Shown here piece by piece: positions 1-8,925 of a stretch of 64,000 nucleotides of DNA (positions are counted from its first letter, which is position 1; the number at the start of each line of letters is the position of its first letter). Origin of the DNA: Paracrocinitomix sp040880585 (GTDB lineage Bacteria; Bacteroidota; Bacteroidia; Flavobacteriales_D; Crocinitomicaceae); NCBI GenBank assembly GCA_040880585.1, contig JBBDID010000003.1:124001-188000 (forward strand). Reading direction: 5' to 3'. Below the pieces are notes generated by a model. It was not told the DNA's origin. It saw only the letters and a program-made list of their open reading frames with translations, and searched no databases. The position numbers and the translations under genes are program-made.

Positions 1-2
1 TT

Positions 3-106
3 CTAACTCAACCACCCATCCCGATCTAAGCTTCTGAAACTAATGGCTTCTGCAATGTGTGTGGCTTTGATCAGTTTTTTTGCTTGGGTACCAATGCGGC
101 AAAATC
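3..106 (-). pseudogene. Decayed duplicate of the comM 3' end
   Basis: Read on the minus strand, this stretch encodes the last 22 residues of ComM (IKATHIAEAI through DGWLS and a TAG stop) with the same amino acids as the intact gene at 649-2184 but several synonymous base changes. Upstream it continues with a version of the FCKI...AKKL segment, but 33 codons between AKKL and IKATH are missing in frame. The missing block is bounded in the intact gene by direct repeats TTTGAT at 712 and 811. Homology fades beyond about 106. The fragment may continue outside the window. It lies on the other side of the GxxExxY gene from the intact comM end. Confidence 0.85.
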
Positions 107-186
107 ACTTACCAAAGTGAAACCACAAAGAACGCAGAGTAGACACAGAGTACACAAAGGGTTTAAGATATAGAGAATAGAAGTTG

Positions 187-564
187 TTATAAGTCGTCGT
201 TTATAATTCTTTTGATTCCCTTTTTCAGAATATTCACGTTGAAGTTAATTAGTAATCCCAATTTGAAATTTCCAAGTCTCATATAAGTCAATGTTTGTGC
301 CAAATGCACATCATGTAAACTTTCTACACTTTTAACTTCAATCACAATTTGGTTTTCTACTAGTAAATCTATTCGATAGCCACAATTTAAATGAACTTCT
401 TCGAAAACTAAAGGCATACTTCGTTCTTTAATGGTGCTAATACCACTTTTATTTAATTTATAGTGTAAACATTCTTTGTATGCTTGCTCTAGAAGTCCAG
501 GGCCTAACTGTTTATGCACCTCAATGGCACAACCGATTATCTTATGACTTAAGTTGTTATTCAT
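187..564 (-). CDS. GxxExxY protein (PD-(D/E)XK-like)
   Basis: A 125-residue protein of the GxxExxY family (Pfam PDDEXK_3), common in Bacteroidota and of unestablished function. The naming motif is present at G23-LL-E26-QA-Y29. A nuclease-like acidic set follows at D66 and E76-V-K78, with predicted short beta strands around them. Length is normal for the family, so the gene looks intact. It is enclosed by two copies of the comM 3' end (3-106 and from 649), which suggests it arrived by recombination or duplication at that gene. Whether it cleaves nucleic acid cannot be told from the sequence. Confidence 0.85.
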   Translation of the reverse strand: MNNNLSHKIIGCAIEVHKQLGPGLLEQAYKECLHYKLNKSGISTIKERSMPLVFEEVHLNCGYRIDLLVENQIVIEVKSVESLHDVHLAQTLTYMRLGNFKLGLLINFNVNILKKGIKRIINDDL

Positions 565-648
565 TTTTCGTAACTTTTTATTATTCTCTGCGATCTCTGA
601 GCCTACTTTGTGGGCTCTGTGGTTATAAGAATAAGGTTAATATTAGTT

Positions 649-2184
649 CTAACTCAACCAACCATCCCTGTCCAGCGATCTGAAACTGATGGCTTCTGCA
701 ATGTGTGTGGCTTTGATTTGGTTGGATCGGTCTAAATCGGCAATGGTTCTTGAAACTTTAAGTATTCTGGCGTAAGAACGTGCCGAAAAACCCATTTTAT
801 CCATAGCTGTTTTGATCAGTTTTTTAGCCGTTGCATCAATTTTGCAAAATTTTTCAATCATTTGAGAATTGAGTTGTGCATTGTAGTGAACACCTTGAAT
901 TTCTTTTAATCGGTTGGCTTGTAATTTACGTGCCTGTACCACTCTTTCCCTGATCTGTGCACTTCCTTCTCCTTTTCTGTTATCAGAGAGTTGATCAAAT
1001 TTAACGGCCGGCACTTCAATGTGCAGATCAATTCGATCCATTAAAGGACCTGAAATTTTGCTCAGGTATCGTTTTACGGTGTATTCAGGATCTGAATTAG
1101 GATCATTTGGGTCATAAAAGTTGCCTGATGGAGAAGGGTTCATAGATGCCACTAACATAAAACCGGCAGGATAATCGACTGACATCTTTGCTCTGGATAT
1201 GGATACCACCCGATCTTCTAAAGGTTGCCTCATGACTTCTAAAACCTGACGTTTGTATTCTGGCAATTCATCCAAAAACAATATGCCGTTATGCGCCAAA
1301 GAAATTTCACCGGGTTTTGGGTGAGATCCTCCTCCCACTAAGGCCACATCTGAAACCGTATGATGAGGAGATCGGAAGGGGCGTTGCATGACCAGACCGC
1401 CGTTAGCACCAATTAAACCGGCTACGGAATGAATTTTTGTGGTTTCCAGTGCTTCATCTATTGTTAAAGGAGGCAATATAGAAGGTAACCGTTTAGCCAA
1501 CATGGTTTTTCCTGATCCCGGAGGACCAACTAATAATATATTATGTCCTCCTGCGGCTGCGATTTCCAAAGCCCGTTTTACATTTTCCTGTCCTTTTACA
1601 TCTGAAAAATCAATTTGATAATCTCCCGGGAGTTCATGCGTGTCTTCAAATTCAAATTGGGTGGCCGTTAAATCACAATTGCCATTGAAAAAATCTACAA
1701 CTTCATCAAGGTGCTCAATTCCATAGATGTTTATTCCCTCAACAATCGCTACTTCTTTAGCATTTTGAACGGGTAATATAAACCCTTTGAAACCGAGTTC
1801 TTTTGCTTTTAAGGCAATGGGAAGGGCACCTTTAATCGGACGAAGACCACCGTCAAGGGACAACTCTCCCATGATTAAGTAATCTTCAACATGTTCCCCA
1901 TTAATTTGCCCAGAAGCAGCTAAAACCCCAACAGCAATGGTCAGGTCATAAGCTGACCCCTCTTTTCGGATATCGGCAGGAGCCATATTAACTGTCACTT
2001 CTTTTCCCGGAAATTTAAAACTTGAATTAGTAAAAGCTGCCTTTATGCGTTGGTGACTTTCTTTTACAGCACTGTCCGGTAAGCCTACCAGATAAAAATT
2101 TATACCCCTACCAATATTTGTTTCTACTGTAATTGGGATGGCATCAATGCCATATACTGCACAACCGTATGTTTTGATTAACAT
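649..2184 (-). CDS. comM: YifB/ComM family Mg-chelatase-like AAA ATPase
   Basis: A full-length 511-residue ComM/YifB protein. In naturally competent bacteria ComM is a hexameric helicase that drives branch migration during integration of transforming DNA; that role is established for the family, not shown here. The N-terminal ChlI-like domain (about 20-140, with DSAVKESHQRI) is followed by the AAA+ core: Walker A GPPGSGKT near 220, Walker B ILFLDELPEY near 300, and the RYLSKISGPLMDRID arginine region. The zinc-type MNPCPCG motif of proteobacterial ComM is MNPSPSG here, a substitution I recall as usual in Bacteroidota homologues. The C-terminal 100 residues form the Mg-chelatase C domain. Confidence 0.95.
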   Translation of the reverse strand: MLIKTYGCAVYGIDAIPITVETNIGRGINFYLVGLPDSAVKESHQRIKAAFTNSSFKFPGKEVTVNMAPADIRKEGSAYDLTIAVGVLAASGQINGEHVEDYLIMGELSLDGGLRPIKGALPIALKAKELGFKGFILPVQNAKEVAIVEGINIYGIEHLDEVVDFFNGNCDLTATQFEFEDTHELPGDYQIDFSDVKGQENVKRALEIAAAGGHNILLVGPPGSGKTMLAKRLPSILPPLTIDEALETTKIHSVAGLIGANGGLVMQRPFRSPHHTVSDVALVGGGSHPKPGEISLAHNGILFLDELPEYKRQVLEVMRQPLEDRVVSISRAKMSVDYPAGFMLVASMNPSPSGNFYDPNDPNSDPEYTVKRYLSKISGPLMDRIDLHIEVPAVKFDQLSDNRKGEGSAQIRERVVQARKLQANRLKEIQGVHYNAQLNSQMIEKFCKIDATAKKLIKTAMDKMGFSARSYARILKVSRTIADLDRSNQIKATHIAEAISFRSLDRDGWLS

Positions 2185-2269
2185 TTGTTATCATTTCAAA
2201 AATAAGCGCGCGAGAAAACAAATATAAGAAAAAGATTAAATAATAATCATTTTTAAGACTAAAAAATAA

Positions 2270-4387
2270 TCAAAATTTAATTCCGAGTATGCAAACATCA
2301 TCTACCTGCTCCATCTCTCCTTTCCATTCATGAAATGTCGTTTCAAGCACTTGTAGTTGATCTGAAAGCTCCATATTTCGCTTTTCTATCAGGAATTTTT
2401 TCAGGGCTTTGTACTTGAATTTTTTGCCTTTAGGACCGCCAAACTGATCCGGGTATCCGTCAGTGATGAGATAAATTAGGTCTCCTGAACCAAGATGTAC
2501 TTCGTGCGAGGTAAAAGGATCGTTCGTTAAATAACGTCCAATAGGTTGTTTGTCGGGTTTGATCTCCTCCAATACTTCTTCTCCTTTCCGTAAAATCCAT
2601 AACGGATTATTGGCTCCGGCCCAAAGTAGTTTGCCTGATTTTTTATTATACGTGCAGAACGTAATGTCCATGCCATCCTTTACTAAGTGCCCTTTTCGGG
2701 CAAACTGATGAATTACAATATTTCGTGTTTCTGCCAGAATTTCTGCGGGATCAACCAACTCATCTTCATGAATTACTTTTCTCAGCGCATTGGAACAGAC
2801 AATTGAAACCATTGCTCCAGGCACACCGTGACCCGTACAATCTGCTACGGCAAAGAAAATATTATCGTTGGCTTCTTCCAGAATATAGAAATCACCAGCC
2901 ACAATATCTTTTGGTTCATACATCAAAAAATACTCATTAAACTGTATACGAAAATCTTCGTCTGAGGGTAAAAAAGAGTTTTGGATGCGGCGCGCATAAT
3001 TAATACTATCTGTGATTTCTTTCTTTTGTTCGGCAATTTCATCACGTTGCAAAGCAAGCTCTTTATTTTTCCTTGTTTTTAGACGGTTACGATTGATGAA
3101 GAAAAAGAGTATGGCAATTAATAAAACGGCTATTCCACTAGCTATAATCAACTGTTTTTCTTCTTTGGCCTGGGTAGTGATGCGTTGTTGCTCAATTTCA
3201 GCGTCTTTGAGTTTGGCTTGCTCTTGCAAAAGGGTATTTTCAGCTTCTTTCTTCTCTGTTTCGTATTTCGTGAGGGCATCTTCAAAAGCAGCTTCACTTT
3301 CTAGTTTAGTGAGGCTGTCAGAATAATACTTAGAAGTTTCCATAAACTCAAAAGCCTCCTGATGATTACCTATTAGACTGTAGCATTTGGCAATATTTTC
3401 AGAATTGTTGCTCATTTTGTTCAGGTTACCCAGCTCTTTATAAAGTTTCAGGGATTTTTCATAATCCTTGAGAGCTTCGCTGTAATTTTTTTGATCAAAA
3501 TGAATGTTTCCGAGTGTTGTATAACACGAAGCTTGTCCCTCAGTATAATTTAATTCGTGAGCAATGGAAAGTGCTTCATTACAGTACAGTGATGCAAGGT
3601 CGTATTTTTTCTTTTCTATATAAAAAAGCGCTAAACTATTTCTTGTGTTACAGGATGAAGATGAAAAGTTTTCATATTTCTTGTGGATTTCTACCGCTTT
3701 TTTCAATTGTTCAATGGCTTTGTCCAGATTTCCCATATAATAATGACACCAACCTATATTGGCTTCTACAATAGCTAAACTGTTGTAGTGTTTATTGATG
3801 TCAAGGTGCCTATAGGCAATGTTTCTGGCTTTTTCGTAATACGCTAAAGCTTTCTTGAGGTGGTTGCGATAATAATACTGCGCAGCAAGATTGTTATATC
3901 CACTTAACATTACTTCGTAATCCTTTTTACTTTCGGCGATACCGATACCTTCTAAAGTATACTCTAAAGATTGCTTAGGTTGATCCAAAACATCTGCAAT
4001 CTCGCCAAGATCAAGTAATACTGCACTCAGTTGTGGTAGACGATTTTTTCTTGCAACTTGCAGGGCATTCTCCAGGAACTCTTTAGCCATTTCGTAGTTG
4101 CCTTGATAGTAATAACAAACAGCAAGATCTTGTGCCGATCTAACAAAAAGATAAGGATGTTTTATTTGTTCAGATTGCCGATAAGCTTCTTTATATAATT
4201 CTAATTCCTGATCGGTATTTATCTGGGAAACTTCTTTGGCTAAATAAAGGATGTTGATGATTTTGGAAGTATCGTAGTCTTCATACTTATTAATCTCAGT
4301 TCTCAGGCTATCAATCTTGTGATTAGGTTGTTGACTCCACGAAATTGAGTAGAAGAAAAAAAGTATGTAGTGTAACCTAAGTTCCAT
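2270..4387 (-). CDS. TPR sensor protein with SpoIIE-type PP2C phosphatase domain
   Basis: A 705-residue membrane signalling protein. A signal peptide (first 18 residues, ending WSQQ) precedes about seven tetratricopeptide repeats (60-360) in the periplasm, one transmembrane segment near 405-425, a short coiled coil, and a cytoplasmic SpoIIE/RsbU serine phosphatase domain (about 490-705). Metal-binding and catalytic motifs are present: GDFYILEE, ADCTGHGVPGAM, KDGMDITFC, TDGYPDQFGG and the terminal DDVCILGI. Such proteins usually dephosphorylate anti-anti-sigma partners, but no STAS or RsbW-like gene is adjacent. A paralogue with a different sensor lies at 57194-59485. Confidence 0.9.
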   Translation of the reverse strand: MELRLHYILFFFYSISWSQQPNHKIDSLRTEINKYEDYDTSKIINILYLAKEVSQINTDQELELYKEAYRQSEQIKHPYLFVRSAQDLAVCYYYQGNYEMAKEFLENALQVARKNRLPQLSAVLLDLGEIADVLDQPKQSLEYTLEGIGIAESKKDYEVMLSGYNNLAAQYYYRNHLKKALAYYEKARNIAYRHLDINKHYNSLAIVEANIGWCHYYMGNLDKAIEQLKKAVEIHKKYENFSSSSCNTRNSLALFYIEKKKYDLASLYCNEALSIAHELNYTEGQASCYTTLGNIHFDQKNYSEALKDYEKSLKLYKELGNLNKMSNNSENIAKCYSLIGNHQEAFEFMETSKYYSDSLTKLESEAAFEDALTKYETEKKEAENTLLQEQAKLKDAEIEQQRITTQAKEEKQLIIASGIAVLLIAILFFFINRNRLKTRKNKELALQRDEIAEQKKEITDSINYARRIQNSFLPSDEDFRIQFNEYFLMYEPKDIVAGDFYILEEANDNIFFAVADCTGHGVPGAMVSIVCSNALRKVIHEDELVDPAEILAETRNIVIHQFARKGHLVKDGMDITFCTYNKKSGKLLWAGANNPLWILRKGEEVLEEIKPDKQPIGRYLTNDPFTSHEVHLGSGDLIYLITDGYPDQFGGPKGKKFKYKALKKFLIEKRNMELSDQLQVLETTFHEWKGEMEQVDDVCILGIKF

Positions 4388-4474
4388 AGTGCGATCACGA
4401 AAATATATAAAAATATCTGCATCTATACCGATTTAATTTCTATTTTAGTCGAAAACTAATTTAAAAAACAAACT

Positions 4475-4702
4475 ATGGCTGATGTTACAAGAGAGTACGT
4501 AGATGGGCGTATACACAAAATTTATGATGCAGATACCGGTGAGGTAACTGAAGGAAACACACAACATGACCCTTCTCATGAAGGTGAACCTTTTGAACAA
4601 AAAGGGGCGCAGCTTGAATTTCAGGAAGGGCATCAAGTGACTTACTTAAGAATCACTTTGCCAAATGGTAAGAAGATTGTTAAAGAAATAGGCTCAAAAT
4701 AG
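4475..4702 (+). CDS. Small acidic hypothetical protein
   Basis: A 75-residue protein starting at the first ATG after the divergent phosphatase gene, preceded by the A-rich stretch AAAAAACAAACT. It has no signal peptide or membrane segment. The first half is acidic and charged (MADVTREYVDGRIHKIYD), and the second half looks like two beta strands around YLRITLPNGKKIVKEIG. I do not recognise the family. It is followed after six bases by a strong hairpin terminator, so it is probably a single-gene transcript. Confidence 0.65.
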   Translation: MADVTREYVDGRIHKIYDADTGEVTEGNTQHDPSHEGEPFEQKGAQLEFQEGHQVTYLRITLPNGKKIVKEIGSK

Positions 4703-4708
4703 TTGAAC

Positions 4709-4747
4709 AGGCTGTTGACGATTGGTAGACAGCCTTTTTCTTTTTTT
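4709..4747 (+). terminator. Rho-independent terminator between two small genes
   Basis: Perfect 7-bp stem AGGCTGT (4709-4715) and ACAGCCT (4729-4735) with a 13-base loop, followed by a run of 11 T in 12 positions. It begins six bases after the stop of the preceding gene and its T tract runs directly into the next ATG at 4748. Confidence 0.8.
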
Positions 4748-4975
4748 ATGGCAAGAAACTTTAAAAATAAGTACGGAATTATAGTCTACGTGGGACGAGG
4801 ATATATTGAGTTCGTGGAGCAGGGTCGCACATATAAACGAAAAAAGGAAAAGTACCAGGTAGAGTGGGATAATAAATCCATTCCGGTTGAAATTGGTACA
4901 CGCCTTACTTTTGTTGAGAGCAGGCTTCGGGGTGGCAGACAGCTTATCCGCAACGTTGAAAAACGCTTTGACTAA
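4748..4975 (+). CDS. Small basic hypothetical protein
   Basis: A 75-residue basic protein (MARNFKNKYGIIVYVGRGY...) with predicted beta strands. The reading frame is open back to 4703, but that upstream part would need a TTG start and spans the terminator hairpin, so ATG 4748 is preferred. No family is recognised. The pattern of short strands with many Lys and Arg would suit a small OB- or SH3-like nucleic-acid-binding fold, which is speculation. Its end overlaps the convergent BNR-repeat gene by 4 bases. Confidence 0.5.
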   Translation: MARNFKNKYGIIVYVGRGYIEFVEQGRTYKRKKEKYQVEWDNKSIPVEIGTRLTFVESRLRGGRQLIRNVEKRFD

Positions 4976-7900
4976 TCTTTTTCTTCTTCCGGAATTCCGA
5001 TTACATTGATTTTATGTGATCTGATCATTTCGTTGTAAGCAGGGATATCATTTTCCAGCAATCGATCCCATTTTTCAAGTTCAGCATTAATTTTCTTTAT
5101 GAGTTCAGCGGCTACTTCATACATCTGAAAGGTAGGGCGATCTTTGCTCATGCTTGCCAATGAAGCTACGTGAGCCAATTTGTTGTTCAGCATAATCGGA
5201 TAGTTCAACATGTCCTGATTACTCTTCAATTTTGTTTGGTAGAGTGTTGATTCAATTTCAGTCATCAAAGAATCCAGTTTTTTACCTTCCTCAATTACTT
5301 CCCGGTGTTCCGGATTATCCCCAACTAACTTATTCATAGCAGCAATTTGCGATTTAAGTAAGCGCATGTGTCGGATCGCATCATGGGTTTCATCCAATTT
5401 GTTTCGGATATCCAATAAAAACTTAAATTTTGCCTGTAAATCTTCAACTGACCCTTCACTTCTTGGATCCCTCAGGATATTAAACTTCTCAGAATAGCCA
5501 TACTGCTTATCGCCTTTAAAAACACCCGCTGCATATTCTCCCGGAGGAGCTTTGGGACCGTTCAATGTTCCCCACCACATCAACATACCTTCAAATTCAT
5601 CTGCCTTTGGATATCGCATATCCCACACAAATAAATTCGTTCCTTTTTGCGGTTTTTCCAACTTTCCTTCATCTTTTGATTTATCGGGATGCGTTGAAAA
5701 TGATCGAATTACTTTTCCTTCAGGATCAAAGAACTTTAGCTTGATCGTGTCTTTCTTTTCCCATTCATCTTCTAAATAATAATGCAGCCGTACACCCCCG
5801 CTATGATTGGTTCCCGCAGTTAAAGATGTTTTTGTTGATCCTCCCATTGACATGGCATCCGCGGGTTTAAACAGGTGCAAGTTCCAGACATCCTCTTTTT
5901 CAGCAAACTGTTGGATGAGATGCAGATCATCTAAAATCCAAAAACTTCTACCTTGAGTGGCGGCTATGAGATTACCATAAGCAATTTTCATATCTGTTAT
6001 CGGAACAATTGGCAGGTTTTGTTGAAAGGGCTCCCAATTTAAACCGTCGTCAAATGAGATGTACAAACCACTTTCAGTTCCGCAGTATAAGAGTCCTTTC
6101 ACTTTTTTGTCGGCTCTGATTACTCGTGTAAAATGCTCTTCATCAATTCCGTTAACGATTTTTTTCCAGGTTTTTCCGTAATCCACGGTATGAAACAAAT
6201 AAGGTTTGTAATCCCCCATTTTATACATGGTTGCGGCCACGTAGAGCCCTCCTTTGTTGAAAGGATCAACCTCAATGCTATTGATCAATGCCCATTCCGG
6301 CATGCCGGGAGGTGTAACATCAACCCAACCGTTTCCTCCATCTGTTGAGCGGTGAATTAAGCCATCATCTGACCCGGTCCATAGCAGGTCTTTTTCGTAA
6401 GGAGATTCAGTTGCGGCAAAAATGGTGCAGTAATACTCCACTCCTGTATTGTCTTTTGTGATCGGACCACCTGACGGCCCCAGTTTTGTGGGGTCATTTT
6501 TCGTTAAATCAGGACTGATCACTTTCCAACTTTCGCCTTCATCTATGGATACATGAAGGTGATTGGAAGCCGCATATAATTTATTTGGATCGTGAGGCGA
6601 GAAAAATACAGGGAAATTCCATTGAAATCTGTATTTCATACCTTCAGCTCCATATCCAATCGGATTATCAGGCCAGACGTTGATAGACCTGCTTTGATTG
6701 GTAAGGTGATTTTTTCTTGTCAGAAAACCGCCATAAGACCCGCCATAAACGATTTCATTGTCTTTTGGATCCGGCGCGATATGTGCGCTTTCTCCCCCTG
6801 CTGTACTTTCCCAATCTTCCCGGTTGATCAATCCTCTGTCTACCCGGTTTCTTATGCGAACGGTAGAGTTGTCTTGCTGAGCGCCGTAAATGCGATAAGG
6901 AAATGAGTTGTCAGTTGTTACCCTGTAAAATTGTGCAGTTGGTTGATTGTGATAAGTTGACCAGTTTTCACCTCCATCATACGAAACTTGTGCTCCTCCG
7001 TCGTCTGCTATAATCATTCGTTTTGAATCTTCAGGAGCAATCCATAAATCATGGTGGTCACCGTGCGGAGCATTATGCGATTTAAAAGTTTTCCCCCCAT
7101 CTACAGATTTATGGTAGGATACATTCATAACATAAACCGTATTTTCATCTTTCGGATCTGCATAAATGCGGGAATAGTACCAGGCTCGTTGACGTAAGCT
7201 GCGATCACTATTTGTCTGTTCCCATGTCTCTCCTCCGTCATCTGAACGGTAAACTCCACCTTTTTCTGTTTCGACAATTGTCCAAACTCTATTTGGTTTT
7301 ACGGGGCTTACGGCAATACCGATAATCCCTAAAGTGCCTTCGGGAAATCCTTCGTTTTTCGAAATTTCTTTCCATGTTTTACCGGCATCCATGGTTTTCC
7401 AAAGGGCAGAACCTTCACCACCGCTTGAAAAGTCATAAGGCGATCGTTTGACGTTCCATGTACTTGCATACAAAATATTGGGATCTTCAGGATCCATAAT
7501 TAAATCCACAGCTCCTGCATTTTCATTGCTGAAAAGTACACGCTCCCAATTTGCGCCTCCGTCAACACTTTTGTAAACTCCTCTTTCTTGTGTTGGCTTG
7601 TACAAATCGCCTAAAACTGCTGCGTAAACGATATCCGGATTGGTAGGATGTATTCGCATTCTTGGGATATGTCGTGATTTTTTTAAGCCGATTTCTTTCC
7701 AACTTCTACCGCCATCTGTAGATTTGTAAGCACCGTACCCATAGCTAACATTTCCTCTTACGGTTACTTCACCACCCCCAACATAGATAACGTTATTATG
7801 TGATTCGCTGACAGCAACAGAACCGATTGACCCTCCGAAATAACCATCTGAAATATTTTCCCAGCTTTGTCCTCCGTTTTCAGTTTTCCAGACGCCACCG

Positions 7901-8097
7901 CCGGTTGTTCCCATATAAAATAAACGTGGCTTGTCTTTAACTCCGGTAACTGCAGCTGAACGTCCTCCCCTGAACGGGCCAATACATCTCCATTTTAGTC
8001 CATTTTCAATGATTTCGTAAGACCGGGATGTATTTTCGTCCTGAGAAAATGAAACAGTTGAAATAATTAACAAGGAAAAAAGGTAAATCGCTTTCAT
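4972..8097 (-). CDS. Secreted BNR/VPS10-like beta-propeller protein
   Basis: A 1041-residue exported protein of the 'sialidase/VPS10 sortilin-like, glycosyl hydrolase' group that is abundant in marine Bacteroidota. A signal peptide (MKAIYLFSLLIISTVSFSQ) is followed by many Asp-box/BNR motifs of the S-x-D-x-G-x-x-W type (TENGGQSW, STDGGRSW, SVDGGANW, SDDGGETW and others) across about residues 60-680, which predicts one or two propellers. The C-terminal third (about 800-1041) is a beta domain (MRYPKADEFEGM region) and then a helical segment. No T9SS sorting tail is visible. The substrate is unknown; annotation as a glycosidase would be by fold only. Confidence 0.85.
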   Translation of the reverse strand: MKAIYLFSLLIISTVSFSQDENTSRSYEIIENGLKWRCIGPFRGGRSAAVTGVKDKPRLFYMGTTGGGVWKTENGGQSWENISDGYFGGSIGSVAVSESHNNVIYVGGGEVTVRGNVSYGYGAYKSTDGGRSWKEIGLKKSRHIPRMRIHPTNPDIVYAAVLGDLYKPTQERGVYKSVDGGANWERVLFSNENAGAVDLIMDPEDPNILYASTWNVKRSPYDFSSGGEGSALWKTMDAGKTWKEISKNEGFPEGTLGIIGIAVSPVKPNRVWTIVETEKGGVYRSDDGGETWEQTNSDRSLRQRAWYYSRIYADPKDENTVYVMNVSYHKSVDGGKTFKSHNAPHGDHHDLWIAPEDSKRMIIADDGGAQVSYDGGENWSTYHNQPTAQFYRVTTDNSFPYRIYGAQQDNSTVRIRNRVDRGLINREDWESTAGGESAHIAPDPKDNEIVYGGSYGGFLTRKNHLTNQSRSINVWPDNPIGYGAEGMKYRFQWNFPVFFSPHDPNKLYAASNHLHVSIDEGESWKVISPDLTKNDPTKLGPSGGPITKDNTGVEYYCTIFAATESPYEKDLLWTGSDDGLIHRSTDGGNGWVDVTPPGMPEWALINSIEVDPFNKGGLYVAATMYKMGDYKPYLFHTVDYGKTWKKIVNGIDEEHFTRVIRADKKVKGLLYCGTESGLYISFDDGLNWEPFQQNLPIVPITDMKIAYGNLIAATQGRSFWILDDLHLIQQFAEKEDVWNLHLFKPADAMSMGGSTKTSLTAGTNHSGGVRLHYYLEDEWEKKDTIKLKFFDPEGKVIRSFSTHPDKSKDEGKLEKPQKGTNLFVWDMRYPKADEFEGMLMWWGTLNGPKAPPGEYAAGVFKGDKQYGYSEKFNILRDPRSEGSVEDLQAKFKFLLDIRNKLDETHDAIRHMRLLKSQIAAMNKLVGDNPEHREVIEEGKKLDSLMTEIESTLYQTKLKSNQDMLNYPIMLNNKLAHVASLASMSKDRPTFQMYEVAAELIKKINAELEKWDRLLENDIPAYNEMIRSHKINVIGIPEEEKD

Positions 8098-8561
8098 AAT
8101 AATAAGGTGTAAGTCCTTAAATGTAGCAATTATAGTTTTTTAGGAGGAGAAGAAATGACCAATCCAATCAATACAAGGTTAAAAGGTTTTTTTTGAGCAT
8201 TAAAATGAGAATTCAATGTCGTATCAAGTGGATTTTATAGAATATCTCCTAAAAAAGATCACGATTACTTACTGTTATCTTTTCGGAGAATAGCATTAAT
8301 CAATTGATGATAAAAACTTTTTGACAAAGAGAAAGATAGATACACAAATGATTCCTGCTACGAGGCTTAAAATTAAAATAGTAGTAATGGACATGGCGAA
8401 AATTTTTTAAAGGTGTTTTGAATAATTCCCATATCCACAAGAAATGCAAAAAAAGAAGAGCAATAAAAAAAAATACCTAACATCATTAATGGTGGTTAAG
8501 GGGGTGTCTTAGTCAAACGGAGAGAAATTCTTTTTATTATCTCACCAGCTTAAAAAAATAT
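8098..8561. other. Intergenic region, no recognised gene apart from the small ORF
   Basis: AT-rich sequence between the BNR-repeat gene start and MITE copy 1. Apart from the small membrane-peptide frame at 8296-8394 I see no RNA gene, no clear terminator and no conserved repeat. Confidence 0.5.
8296..8394 (-). CDS. Possible 32-residue single-pass membrane peptide
   Basis: A minus-strand frame of 33 codons from ATG 8394 to TAA 8296. The product (MSITTILILSLVAGIICV then SIFLFVKKF and a short polar tail) is one clean transmembrane helix ending in KK, the typical layout of a small membrane protein. It sits alone in a 460-base gene-free stretch. There is no homology or strong ribosome-binding evidence, so it may be chance. 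Confidence 0.35.
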   Translation of the reverse strand: MSITTILILSLVAGIICVSIFLFVKKFLSSID

Positions 8562-8881
8562 GATTCTCCGCAATGATACCACCATTTAGTTTAACCGCCA
8601 TTATTCCCATTATTCATCATTCTTGTACACTATACCGTTTTGGCGGTTAATAAGGGTGCTTTGGCTGCTCTCAGCATAAATGATTGAGGCGTTTGGGTAA
8701 GTATAAGGCACGAGCGTGACGCTCGCGCCAACGTAGGTTGTGCTGATTTTCACAAGTTCTGCCCTATAGAAAGTGGATAGCCACTATAGTAAATTCTTTA
8801 GCAAAAGTTGGCGGAGCATCCAAAAAAAAAACAGTGTTTAAGCTGATTTTTTTTCAATCACTGGTATCATTGCGGAGAATC
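8562..8881 (+). mobile_element. MITE-like element, copy 1 (with nested insertion)
   Basis: About 320 bp bounded by GATTCTCCGCAATGATACCA and, at the right, the inverse ending GGTATCATTGCGGAGAATC. Copies lie at 14097, 59855 and 63613. The body shared with the other copies runs from the TGCTGATTTTCACAAGTT segment near 8741 to the right end. The left half contains an unrelated 60-bp palindromic repeat (8591-8650) and a GAGCGTGACGCTC hairpin near 8712, so this copy has been invaded. There is no coding capacity and no clear target-site duplication. Confidence 0.8.
8591..8650. repeat. 60-bp palindromic repeat, copy 1
   Basis: Begins TTAACCGCCA and ends TGGCGGTTAA (perfect 10-bp inverted ends), with a centre containing CTTGTACACTATACCG. 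A near-identical 52-bp copy is at 60169-60220. Here it is nested in a MITE; there it abuts one. Confidence 0.75.
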
Positions 8882-8904
8882 GTATAAAAAAGATGTTGAT
8901 TTAA

Positions 8905-8925
8905 TTTTTAGCAATCACCACACTA
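8905..8925. repeat. Truncated end of the recG-type inverted-repeat element
   Basis: The 21 bases here match 40059-40079, the right end of the 164-bp element downstream of recG (core AATCACCACACTA). Only one end is present. It overlaps the last codons and stop of gmhA, so the final residues LVW of that protein are written in repeat sequence. Confidence 0.6.

Noticed and set aside
480..683. Plus-strand frame between GxxExxY and comM
   Set aside because: It crosses two gene ends in antisense and has no start context or domain.
4445..4636. Minus-strand 63-codon frame opposite the small gene at 4475
   Set aside because: It is antisense to a plausible gene and its hydrophobic product is the usual shadow of an acidic coding strand.
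8700..8760. GC-rich hairpin near 8712 considered as a tRNA or small RNA
   Set aside because: No cloverleaf or CCA-type end; the hairpin is a repeat-like palindrome nested in a MITE.
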